Shown: positions 35,005-43,174 of the stretch, piece after piece | Layout of the letters: every line of letters begins with the position of its first letter | Numbering within the stretch: position 1 is the first letter of the stretch | DNA from: Nostocales cyanobacterium LEGE 12452 | GTDB lineage: Bacteria; Cyanobacteriota; Cyanobacteriia; Cyanobacteriales; Nostocaceae | DNA: 49,388 nucleotides | Direction of reading: 5' to 3' | Assembly: GCA_015206945.1 (NCBI GenBank) | Contig: JADEXV010000023.1 | Coordinates: 1 to 49,388 of the forward strand | The notes under the pieces: generated by a model | What the model saw: only the letters and a program-made list of their open reading frames with translations | The model's database searches: none | Told to the model about the DNA's origin: nothing | Position numbers and translations under genes: made by a program

Positions 35005-35328
35005 ATGATGAATCATTACTCACTTCAATGGATTGAGGCATGGTGCCAAGAAAATGGCTGGACAGATTTATTTGTTGAGCGACGTAACAACTTCTGGGCT
35101 TTCCCTCCGGGTGGGGTAATGCCGGAACCAATTCCAGTTCACGTTCTCAGAGTGATTAAAGCCGAGAAAGGATTGACTTTTGAAGAACGATTGTGGTCGA
35201 TGTCCGCAGTAATTGGCACAATCCTAGCTGTTCTTTGTACCTTTTGCTTGCAGTCACCGATGCCATTAGTTTTGGCTTTCGCTTTTAACGCCGTTACGGT
35301 GGCTCAATTTGAACTTGAAGATGCCTAA
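35005..35328 (+). CDS. conserved small cyanobacterial membrane protein, 107 aa
   Basis: The N-terminal half is polar with a characteristic WIEAWCQENGWTDLFVE and FWAFPPGGVMPEPIP. Two hydrophobic segments follow (MSAVIGTILAVLCTFCL and PLVLAFAFNAVTVA). It looks like one of the conserved proteins found in most cyanobacteria, but no function is recognised. A strong terminator follows directly. A start at the second ATG (35008) is equally possible. Confidence 0.75.
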   Translation: MMNHYSLQWIEAWCQENGWTDLFVERRNNFWAFPPGGVMPEPIPVHVLRVIKAEKGLTFEERLWSMSAVIGTILAVLCTFCLQSPMPLVLAFAFNAVTVAQFELEDA

Positions 35329-35352
35329 ATTTTTCTGTTGGGCTTTGCTATT

Positions 35353-35391
35353 AAAAACTGCTCTTGTCTACTTTCAGCAAGAGCAGTTTTT
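35353..35391 (+). terminator. rho-independent terminator
   Basis: AAAAACTGCTCTTG and CAAGAGCAGTTTTT form a perfect 14-base stem with an 11-base loop, ending in a T-run. It closes the transcript of the 107-aa membrane protein. Confidence 0.9.
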
Positions 35392-35631
35392 AATTTTTAA
35401 GAAGAGAGAATTCAGGAGTCAGGTGGTCGCCGAGCGTAGTCGAGATGAGCCAGAATGGGCTAAACCTTAGCTATCCGCTAACAGAATTGAATTCTGTGCG
35501 ACTTGCTACTGTTGTAAACAAGCTACGCGCTGCGCGAACATAGAGAGCATCTTGATTCAGAATTCTTCTTCAATAATTTGTATAGTAGCCGTCTAGTCTA
35601 TTAGGACATAACAATTAGAAATTACTAATAC

Positions 35632-36117
35632 TTAAGAGCAGCTAGCAGGTAAAGCTACCTTCGCATGTTTGTTAACATAGTCCACAAATAATTGCTTCAA
35701 TCGGGGACTAACGCCAGCGTGTTCAAAGAATCCAAAGCCGAGATTTCTTGCTTTTGCTAAGGTTTCCTCTGGTGTTAATCCTTCCTGGATAGCGATACTC
35801 AACAGCGCAATTCCAGTCGATCGCATCCCGGCGGCACAATGCACAACTGCTGGTTTCGGGATTTGTTCGAGTGTCGTGAGGATTTTGGTAATCACCTCTT
35901 CATTCAAATTTTTTAGATCCACCTTGAGTGGAACATTTTGATAATACAGCCCCAATGCTTCCGCGACTTTTTGCTCATCCTTAGAAAATCCTAGTTCATC
36001 AGGCGATCGCAGATTGAGAACGGACTTAAAACCTTCTTGAATAGCTTGCTCAAGCTGTTTTGGTATGACTTGTCCTGTTGTTGTCAAGTTTTCGTTAATT
36101 TGTATGGCGTTGATCAC
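35632..36117 (-). CDS. Cys-based protein phosphatase (DUF442/beta-lactamase-hydrolase-like family), 161 aa
   Basis: The phosphatase loop HCAAGMRST (Cys followed by Arg) matches the tyrosine/dual-specificity phosphatase signature, preceded by FKSVLNLRSPDELGF, typical of the small DUF442 phosphatases. The GTG at 36117 is chosen because AGGAG lies five bases ahead. The GTG at 36123 abuts the ribosome site. The family often occurs near sulfur-metabolism or regulatory genes. The substrate here is unknown. Confidence 0.85.
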   Translation of the reverse strand: MINAIQINENLTTTGQVIPKQLEQAIQEGFKSVLNLRSPDELGFSKDEQKVAEALGLYYQNVPLKVDLKNLNEEVITKILTTLEQIPKPAVVHCAAGMRSTGIALLSIAIQEGLTPEETLAKARNLGFGFFEHAGVSPRLKQLFVDYVNKHAKVALPASCS

Positions 36118-36564
36118 ATTCACTCCTTTTGACTTTCTAATGTCTGCCAGCTTGGTAAATACTCTAAGGGCACAAGCTTTGAGAAGATATTCAAAATAAA
36201 CACAGCAAAATTAGCCAAATATCACAAGATATTGCTTGATTTCTTCAAATTTGTCTTTTGAATTTGGTTATTTTATTGCTTTATCTATAATATACGGTTT
36301 ACCGATAGAATTAGTGATGATTATAGCTTATTATACTTTCTCCCGATATAATTACCGTAGCTTATATTTCAAGAGTTATACTATTGGGCAAGTTGGGAGA
36401 GCAATTGGATCAAGATTTTCGTGAACAAGGGTACAAATAGAACAATTCTTCTTTTTAAACTGGGCAAATGGCCCAGAACTAAAGTTTTCATTCATACTAC
36501 TTTCCTCCTGCCTCCTACCTCCTCTGCCCCCTGCTCTTGTAATCTGAATGCCAGCCCTGAACTT
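36118..36564. other. gene-free stretch with C-rich repeat remnant
   Basis: AT-rich to 36480, then a CCTCCTGCCTCCTACCTCCT tract (36487-36520 region) of a short-repeat type. An apparent 62-aa hydrophobic frame at 36236-36424 lacks a ribosome site and is not accepted. Nothing else is recognised. Confidence 0.4.
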
Positions 36565-37068
36565 ATGAGCGCTAACGAAATATCTCTTCGACCTGCCCAA
36601 GAAACAGATGCGTGGGTGCTGAGTGCAATTCATATTGCTGCTATCAAATCTCTACCTGCAACTTTCTACACCCAAAAAGAACTTTTAGCTTGGCGCAATT
36701 ACCGCGACAAACCTGATGGTTCAAATATTTTGAAAAATATGAAAGCAGAATCTTTCTGGGTTGCGGTCGAGGGAGATGTTGTTATAGGTTTTGCTAGTTT
36801 CATTGTTGATGAACTCATCGGGTTGTATGTCCACCCTAAATATCAAGGTAAAGGGATTGGCCGTGCTTTAGTTCAACATTTTTGTGACAAAGCAACTGAG
36901 CAAGGCATAGATAAGGTAATTACAACTGCTAGCCTTTATGCCGAAGGGTTTTATTTACGACTAGGATTTACTGCCATCCAAAAAGCACCTCATTATTTAA
37001 GAAATGGGATAGTTGTTCCAGTTACTAAAATGAGTAAAACATTAGCTCTCGCACCGAAATCAATTTAA
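36565..37068 (+). CDS. GNAT-family N-acetyltransferase, 167 aa
   Basis: The acetyl-CoA site (LYVHPKYQGKGIGRALVQHF) and the strand-helix layout with ASLYAEGFYLRLGFTAIQKA are typical of GNAT enzymes of the YafP-like kind. ATG 36565 begins SANEISLRPAQETDAWVLS, the normal family start. The frame opens earlier (36421), but that part is repeat-derived. The acceptor substrate cannot be told. Confidence 0.88.
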   Translation: MSANEISLRPAQETDAWVLSAIHIAAIKSLPATFYTQKELLAWRNYRDKPDGSNILKNMKAESFWVAVEGDVVIGFASFIVDELIGLYVHPKYQGKGIGRALVQHFCDKATEQGIDKVITTASLYAEGFYLRLGFTAIQKAPHYLRNGIVVPVTKMSKTLALAPKSI

Positions 37069-37152
37069 GAAGGTAAATATTTTCAATAACTTTAAAAATG
37101 TTGGCATAAACACTATTTTCCCCAAATTACGACCACTTTTTCTACATAATCT

Positions 37153-37179
37153 ATGATGAAAGTAAGTACTTGCCATCAT
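37153..37179 (+). promoter_or_regulatory. candidate operator before the TetR-type gene
   Basis: An 8-base palindrome AAGTACTT (37164-37171) lies between ATGATG and CATCAT (37153-37158, 37174-37179), just before the regulator's start codon. TetR-type repressors commonly bind such dyads at their own promoter. The two dyads are not exactly concentric, so support is weak. Confidence 0.3.
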
Positions 37180-37181
37180 AA

Positions 37182-37790
37182 ATGCATAAAACCATACGTT
37201 CATCAACTCTCACCCGTACACGTTTGATAGAAGCCGCCTTGCAGGTATTTGCCAGTTTAGGTGTTCAAGGAGCAACTACCCGTGAAATAGCTCGTGTTGC
37301 TGGTGTAAATGAGGTGACTTTATTTCGCCACTTTGCTAGCAAAGAACAACTTTTGGGAGCAGTAATGAAAAATGCTTTGGCACTCCAGACAGAAGCCCTT
37401 GCACATTCCGAAGCGTGGACACAGGATCTAAAAATTGATTTAAAACAGTATGCTCATCTTTACAATACTATGCTAGAGACACAGGAGGATCTAATTCGTA
37501 CCTTTATTGGAGAAGCCAAACGTCATCCAGAGGCAGCCAAACAAGTCATTCAAGAAGCTGCCAAGCCCTTAGCGGAAAAACTGGTAGCTTATCTGCAATC
37601 GAGTCAGAAACTAGGCACTGTCAGAGCAGACCTCGATCCATTTCCGGCTGTCGATATGTTTACAGGAATGCTGTTAGCTGGAATGCTATGCCGCAGTGCA
37701 AAATTCAATCAAGGCAGCTATAGCTGTGAGGACTATATCGAAACCTGTGTAGATATTTTTGTGCGCGGTATCAGTAGCACTCCCTTCTAA
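37182..37790 (+). CDS. TetR-family transcriptional regulator, 202 aa
   Basis: The N-terminal helix-turn-helix (RLIEAALQVFASLGVQGATT, then VNEVTLFRHFASKEQLL) is a clear TetR DNA-binding domain. The C-terminal helical domain (about 75-200) would bind a ligand that is not identifiable. It stands alone after the acetyltransferase gene and 500 bases before the lanthipeptide precursors. It could regulate either, or only itself. Confidence 0.9.
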   Translation: MHKTIRSSTLTRTRLIEAALQVFASLGVQGATTREIARVAGVNEVTLFRHFASKEQLLGAVMKNALALQTEALAHSEAWTQDLKIDLKQYAHLYNTMLETQEDLIRTFIGEAKRHPEAAKQVIQEAAKPLAEKLVAYLQSSQKLGTVRADLDPFPAVDMFTGMLLAGMLCRSAKFNQGSYSCEDYIETCVDIFVRGISSTPF

Positions 37791-38302
37791 TACAATTTCC
37801 CGCATTTCTCACAAGCTTGAGGTCAGAGGTGCAGGGGCAGCACTTCTCTACGTTCGCGCAGCGTGTCGCAGACAGACGCTGCGCGTAGCTTGCTTCCCCG
37901 GAGGCGTACGACGGCTACGCAGTTCGACTGCGCTTGCGCTCACCGTAAACTCTGTTACCGAGGGGCAGAGGGGAAAGGTTTTGAATACACCCTTTACCCT
38001 TTAACTCTTTCCCTTTTCCCAGACCATAAGGAAAGTGAAAAATGCTTATCCAAACCGTATTGACAGGGCAGGGTTTTTTGAGCTTTCTGCATAGATTTGG
38101 GAATTATAAGTAATTAGCTGGACATGATATAGCTAATCCCTGAATTAATCTGTGCAGAAAAATTTTTCTGCAATCGTAACTATTTCCCCTAGTTCTCCCC
38201 TATTTATTTCTAAATTCAAATCAGAAAAGCAGAGAACACCGCCCCAAACAAGCGCGCAATCTCTGCCGTATAAATAAGTCAATAAAAATGGAGAACAAAC
38301 CT
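37791..38302. other. intergenic stretch with palindromic repeat, leader of the lanthipeptide cluster
   Basis: The left part (37840-37930) has GCGCAGCGT/ACGCTGCGC arms (37856-37884) and other GCGTAGC fragments dispersed in Nostoc genomes. The right part, AT-rich, should hold the promoter for the precursor genes. It includes several TAT-rich hexamers without a decisive -35 box. No gene is supported. Confidence 0.5.
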
Positions 38303-38584
38303 ATGCTACACCAAATTAAAGAATTGCTGCAAAATGCACAATTACAACAGCAAGTAAAAGCAGCAGCTAACCAAGCAGAAGCTATCAAAGTGATAGCGAT
38401 CGCTAGTGCAGAAAAAGGTTATAACTTTACAGTTGAAGCCATTTCTCAAATGCTGACAGAACTAACCTTTGTGGACTCCAATGAACTGAGTGAAGAAGAA
38501 TTACTTAGTGTTAGTGGTGGATTGATGGCTGATAGTGCGCCTAAGCTATGTCATACAGAAGGCTGTGGTGGCGGACACTGCTAA
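38303..38584 (+). CDS. Nif11-type lanthipeptide precursor 1, 93 aa
   Basis: The leader (about 73 residues) is of the Nif11-like kind and ends in the double-glycine-type site SEEELLSVSGG. The core after it is LMADSAPKLCHTEGCGGGHC. GGAG lies nine bases before ATG 38303, and the same distance pattern is seen in the second precursor, so the upstream ATG 38288 is less likely. The core has one Ser, one Thr and three Cys. Upstream genes are not needed for this unit. LanM (39560) would dehydrate and cyclise it, and the C39 exporter would cut after GG. Confidence 0.9.
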   Translation: MLHQIKELLQNAQLQQQVKAAANQAEAIKVIAIASAEKGYNFTVEAISQMLTELTFVDSNELSEEELLSVSGGLMADSAPKLCHTEGCGGGHC

Positions 38585-38825
38585 AAAAGGTATATAGCTT
38601 CTCTTTCTCCTTAGCATTGTAGCCTCCAAGGTCAGGTTGTTTTTCTAAAAGAGCTTTTTAGATCCAACTGTTCCAATATTTTAATTTGGATAATTTCCAT
38701 ACTTGGTACTGAGTTTCAATGCAGAACGAGATACTGCCTAACAGATTTCCTCTTTACTTTTTTAATCAAGAACAAGAGGGAATTCAATTAACAATTACTA
38801 TCACCAACTCGGAGAAAATACAATT

Positions 38826-39116
38826 ATGTTGTCACAAATTCAAAGCCTACTCCAAAATAGCCAACTACGCGAGAATATACAAGCAGCAGTTACCCAAACA
38901 GAAGCCATCAAACTGTTGCTAATTGCCAGTGCAGAAAAAGGTTATACTTTCACAGCCGAAAGCGTAGCTCAAATGCTGGCAGAATTAACCTTTGTGGATT
39001 CCAATGAACTGAGCGAAGAAGAATTACTCAGTGTTAGTGGCGGTGCAATGGCTGATAGTGCGCCCAAACTATGTCACACAGCTGGTTGTGGTGGCGGACA
39101 CTGCTATCTCTCGTAA
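38826..39116 (+). CDS. Nif11-type lanthipeptide precursor 2, 96 aa
   Basis: Leader and site are almost the same as in precursor 1 (AELTFVDSNELSEEELLSVS then GG). The core is AMADSAPKLCHTAGCGGGHC followed by YLS. The two genes clearly come from duplication. Differences are a Glu-to-Ala change inside the first ring region and the three-residue extension. GGAG precedes ATG 38826. It is 242 bases downstream of precursor 1 and 443 bases upstream of LanM. Confidence 0.9.
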   Translation: MLSQIQSLLQNSQLRENIQAAVTQTEAIKLLLIASAEKGYTFTAESVAQMLAELTFVDSNELSEEELLSVSGGAMADSAPKLCHTAGCGGGHCYLS

Positions 39117-39135
39117 TTCGTAATTTTTGGTGAAA

Positions 39136-39230
39136 TATAGGACTCAGACTTGATTTTTGAAAACATACTGAAACTGAAAAGACAGTTTTATCTTAAATTT
39201 GTTCAAAAATCATAATATATGAGTCCTATA
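39136..39230. mobile_element. 95-base MITE-like inverted-repeat element
   Basis: The ends TATAGGACTCA and TGAGTCCTATA are complementary, and the similarity continues inward (TGATTTTTGAA and TTCAAAAATCA), leaving about 40 bases unpaired. There is no coding capacity. The TA-bounded ends suggest mobilisation by an IS630/Tc1-type transposase elsewhere. It lies between precursor 2 and LanM, where it may add a hairpin to the transcript. Confidence 0.65.
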
Positions 39231-39362
39231 ATCTACCAAATAGTCAAGTTTTTGGTCTTTATCTGTTGGGGACTTGTACCCCAACTAATTCAATTAATAA
39301 TTACAAGTTATTTTAATTATGCCTAAGTAGGTAGAGATAATTAAATATAAAATAAACTCCTA

Positions 39363-39426
39363 GTTTGTAGTGAGCGATTTATCGCTCAGAGCAAGGATTA
39401 TCAGGACTAAAGTCCTTACTACAAAC
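39363..39426. mobile_element. 64-base palindromic repeat (MITE-like)
   Basis: Terminal repeats GTTTGTAGT and ACTACAAAC flank two inner palindromes, GAGCGATTTATCGCTC (39372-39387) and AGGACTAAAGTCCT (39403-39416). It resembles a dispersed Nostoc repeat of the GTAGTGAG type. It has no coding capacity. Confidence 0.7.
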
Positions 39427-39559
39427 AATAAATTTATTTATGCCTAGATACTTACCTAATTAGTACTTAATTTAAAACTTATTTCAGACGAACGCTATTG
39501 GTATTAATACCAACTATTAAAACGTACACCAGAATTGATACTTACCTTTTAACTCCATC

Positions 39560-42500
39560 ATGAGAAATCCAGCTATGGTTCAACAAGTTGTTCGCTTATC
39601 CCAACAGAAAACATCAGACGATTTAAGAGCGATCGCAGCCAATGCTAGCTTTCTCTGGGAACGCCTTGATGAAAGCAGATTTGCAATTAATGTCGATCGA
39701 GTCAATGAACAAGAAATTAACCGTCGTAGACATCGCTGGTGCGAAGTTGCAGCAGAAGGTAAATGGGATACGTTGCACAAACGCTTACAGTGGGAAGGGC
39801 TAGACCTCGATACTGTTAGTTCCAAATTGGGAACTATCGAGTTGCTAACCGATCAACCTTTGCCTGAGTGGGCAGAAACCTTGCAGCAAATCATCCAAAC
39901 CGCTACAGGATTCAATTCTGCAACCGAAGAATTTCTACCAATCGATTCACAAAATCCGATCACTTTTGAAGATATTCTTTTGCCTGCTATCTTGGTAGCC
40001 AGACAGCAATTACTGACTCGTTGCGACAGTCAATTCACCCAAGAGTATCTTCCCTTATCGATTCTTTCCCACAACGCTTACAGTTCTCTAGAACGTGGTC
40101 TACTGAAACGATTAGCAGGAATTTGCACAAAGACATTAGATTTTGAATTTTCTCAGGTGCGTCCCTTTGGTCAAAGCTTGCTCGGCTTACTAGGACTAGA
40201 GACAGAAAACAATAATACTCACTACACCAAGTTTGTCAATCAACTCCTAGAAGATGGAATGCTGACGTTCTTCCAGAAGTATCCAGTTCTCGGTCGGTTA
40301 GTCGCAACAGCAGTCGATTTTTGGGTTGAGTTTACTGCTGAATTTCTCGAACGTTTAGTTGCAGATAGGACAGATATTCAACGAACTTTTGATGAAGCGA
40401 TCGCTCCATTTTCTCAAAACAAAGTTGCCGAAATTCAAACATCCATTTCCGATGCACACAAATGCGGACGAACAGTGATTTCCCTCACCTTTGAGTCTGG
40501 ACTTAAACTTGTTTATAAACCCAAAGATTTAGGATTAGAGGTTGTTTTTAACCAATTTTTGGATTGGTGCAATCAACACAGCAATCTTTTAGATTTTAAA
40601 GTCATTCAGGTACTAGAGCGCAACGGTTATGGTTGGGTGGAACATGTTGAACAGTTGCCTTGTCTGGATGAAGCCGCTGCGAAACGATTCTATCAGCGTT
40701 CTGGGATGCTGTTGTGTGTGCTTTACGCTTTGCGGGGAACAGATTGCCATTACGAAAACTTAATTGCCAATGGCGAACATTTGGTGCTGATTGACATGGA
40801 AACGCTGCTGCACCATGAACCGAATCTCATTGAAGACTCACCGCTTACCCAAGATTTAGAAACAACCGCCACACGACAATTTTGGGATTCCGTACTCCGC
40901 ACCGGACTTTTACCGCGTTGGGATTTTAGTGGCGATCGCAGTGTCGCTTATGATATTAGCGGACTAGGTAGCACAGATCCTCGATTATCTCCCCGCAAAG
41001 TGCCGCGCTGGCAGAACATTAATACAGATAATATGCAGCTGTTGTCTGAGCCTGTAACCTTGCCGATTGGGAAAAATGTGCCGTTCTTGGGTGAAGTTCC
41101 TCTGTCTCCAAACGATTATCAACAACAAATCACCACTGGATTTGAGCAGATGTATCGCTTTTTGATGGCGCACAAAGATTTCTTAATTTCACGCCAAAGT
41201 TTGCTATCTGCTATGCAAAATCAGCAGGTGCGCTTTATCTTCCGCAACACCCGTATCTATGGCATCATCCTCCAAAAAGCTTTAGCACCCGATTACCTCA
41301 AACACGGCGTAGACTACAGTATTCAGCTTGATGTTCTCAGCCGTGCTTTTCTAGTTGCTCAAAATAGACCGAACGCTTTTCCTGTTTTGGGCGCAGAACT
41401 CCGAGCAATGGAACAATTGGATATTCCCTTCTTCACGGCTAGCGCGGTAGTTGATGAACTGAGTTTAAACGGTTCTTCTTCCATTCCCAACTACTTCAAA
41501 CAATCCAGTTACCAAGACCTACTCAACCAGTTACAATCTCTAGATGAAATCGACCTAGCTCGACAAGTAGCGATTATTCAAGGCTCGTTCGATGCCAAGA
41601 TTGCAACCACTTCCAGCCGCCAAGGTGGGCAATGGCAAGGCGAATCGTTACCGTTGCTGAATTCAAAACAATTGATTGCTGAAGCCAAAGAAATTGCCAC
41701 TCAACTAGAAACCAGAGCCATTTCTGACCCTGATGGCAGCGTTAACTGGATTGGCTTAGACTTTGTGCCTCGTGCCGAACGATATCAACTGCAAGTATTA
41801 AATAATTGTCTTAGTGACGGACGCTCTGGAGTTGCCTTGTTTTTAGCTGCACTGAGTCAAGTAACTGGTGATTCCCGTTACCGTGATTTAGCATTGAGGA
41901 CAGTGCAATCTCTGCGTCGCCAAATCCACACCATTGAGCCAGAAACTTGGGAACGCATGGCTCGTTTCATGGGTGTTGGGGGTGCAACAGGTTTGGGATC
42001 GATGATCTATAGCCTGGTGAAAATTAGTCAATTCCTCAACGATGCAACCCTGTTGTCAGACGCTCAAGTATTAGCCAATTTGATGACACCAGAACTAATT
42101 GCTGCCGACGAACACTTGGATATTATGAGTGGAGCAGCAGGAGCAATTTTGGGATTATTGTCCCTGCATCAAGCCACAGGAGAAGCAACCGTATTAGAAA
42201 AAGCGATCGCCTGTGGACAACATTTAATCAACCGTCAAGTTAGCCACAACGGTGCGCCCAAAGCTTGGCATACTTATTGGGACAAGCCCTTAACTGGCTT
42301 CTCTCATGGAGCCGCAGGTATCTCCTATGCCTTGCTCAGACTTTATGCCGCCACCTCAGAGGGCAAGTACTTAGAAGCAGGTTTAGCAGGAATTGAGTAT
42401 GAGCGTAGCGTTTTTTGCCAGTCCACCGCCAACTGGCCCGACTTCCGCAGAATGGGACAATCAGGGCAACCTGACTTTGCAAATAAGTGGTGTCATGGTG

Positions 42501-42883
42501 CAGCCGGCATTGGTTTAGGACGCTTAGGCAGTTTGAGAATCGTGGAAACGCCGGAAATTCAACAGGAAATTGAAATTGCTCTCCAAACTACTCAGAATTT
42601 TGGCTTACAAGCGATCGATCACTTATGCTGTGGCAACTTCGGTCGGGCGGAAGTGCTGTTAGTCGGTGCAAAAATCTGTTCCCGTCCTGATTGGCATCAA
42701 ATTGCTCACCAGAATGTAACAAATGTTGTGGCTAGAGCCAAGCGAACAGGAGCTTATCAACTGTTCCCCAACTTACCCAATTCTGTATTTAATCCTGGCT
42801 TTTTACCCGGTATATCTGGAATTGGTTATCAATTGCTGCGTCTGGCTAACAATGACTTGCCTTCAATATTGTTGTGGGATTGA
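39560..42883 (+). CDS. lanM: LanM class II lanthipeptide synthetase, CCG (ProcM-like) type, 1107 aa
   Basis: The N-terminal dehydratase (DUF4135, about 100-650) has the kinase-like motifs LVYKPKDLGLEV and GTDCHYENLIANG followed by LVLIDMETLLHHEP. The C-terminal LanC-like cyclase (about 730-1107) has zinc ligands in WCHGAAGIGLGR and HLCCGNFGRAEV. The second motif is CCG rather than CHG, so three Cys ligands are expected, as in prochlorosin synthetases known for broad substrate tolerance. It phosphorylates and eliminates Ser/Thr, then adds Cys to form thioether rings. It follows two Nif11 precursors. No good ribosome site is seen at ATG 39560. Confidence 0.95.
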   Translation: MRNPAMVQQVVRLSQQKTSDDLRAIAANASFLWERLDESRFAINVDRVNEQEINRRRHRWCEVAAEGKWDTLHKRLQWEGLDLDTVSSKLGTIELLTDQPLPEWAETLQQIIQTATGFNSATEEFLPIDSQNPITFEDILLPAILVARQQLLTRCDSQFTQEYLPLSILSHNAYSSLERGLLKRLAGICTKTLDFEFSQVRPFGQSLLGLLGLETENNNTHYTKFVNQLLEDGMLTFFQKYPVLGRLVATAVDFWVEFTAEFLERLVADRTDIQRTFDEAIAPFSQNKVAEIQTSISDAHKCGRTVISLTFESGLKLVYKPKDLGLEVVFNQFLDWCNQHSNLLDFKVIQVLERNGYGWVEHVEQLPCLDEAAAKRFYQRSGMLLCVLYALRGTDCHYENLIANGEHLVLIDMETLLHHEPNLIEDSPLTQDLETTATRQFWDSVLRTGLLPRWDFSGDRSVAYDISGLGSTDPRLSPRKVPRWQNINTDNMQLLSEPVTLPIGKNVPFLGEVPLSPNDYQQQITTGFEQMYRFLMAHKDFLISRQSLLSAMQNQQVRFIFRNTRIYGIILQKALAPDYLKHGVDYSIQLDVLSRAFLVAQNRPNAFPVLGAELRAMEQLDIPFFTASAVVDELSLNGSSSIPNYFKQSSYQDLLNQLQSLDEIDLARQVAIIQGSFDAKIATTSSRQGGQWQGESLPLLNSKQLIAEAKEIATQLETRAISDPDGSVNWIGLDFVPRAERYQLQVLNNCLSDGRSGVALFLAALSQVTGDSRYRDLALRTVQSLRRQIHTIEPETWERMARFMGVGGATGLGSMIYSLVKISQFLNDATLLSDAQVLANLMTPELIAADEHLDIMSGAAGAILGLLSLHQATGEATVLEKAIACGQHLINRQVSHNGAPKAWHTYWDKPLTGFSHGAAGISYALLRLYAATSEGKYLEAGLAGIEYERSVFCQSTANWPDFRRMGQSGQPDFANKWCHGAAGIGLGRLGSLRIVETPEIQQEIEIALQTTQNFGLQAIDHLCCGNFGRAEVLLVGAKICSRPDWHQIAHQNVTNVVARAKRTGAYQLFPNLPNSVFNPGFLPGISGIGYQLLRLANNDLPSILLWD

Positions 42884-42919
42884 GCTTGTTGTTCGTACTC
42901 AAAAATAGCTTTTGAACAC

Positions 42920-42945
42920 ACCCTATTAGCTTAAACTAATAGGGT
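42920..42945 (+). terminator. hairpin after the lanM gene
   Basis: ACCCTATTAG and CTAATAGGGT form a perfect 10-base stem with a 6-base loop, 37 bases after the lanM stop. A T-run is lacking, so it may be a transcript-stabilising structure instead of a full terminator. Confidence 0.55.
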
Positions 42946-43174
42946 CAGAACTAGCGCTTTCAAGGTGTTGGCTGCTGATAAAGGCTACGGCACGAAACAA
43001 AAAATTTAAATTTTTATTTACCATGTTTTACAAAGTTATAAAACCATAACATATACACGTAATTTAATAAATCTTTTTTTATCGTAAATGAATACAAGAA
43101 TAATTTCTAGTGTCCTGATAACTATGTAATGGCGTGGTATATCTACTTAGAGTTTTGTAGTAACAGCCGACTCA

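Noticed and set aside
36236-36424. 62-aa hydrophobic frame
   Set aside because: It depends on a TTG start without a ribosome site in AT-rich DNA, so a chance frame is likely.
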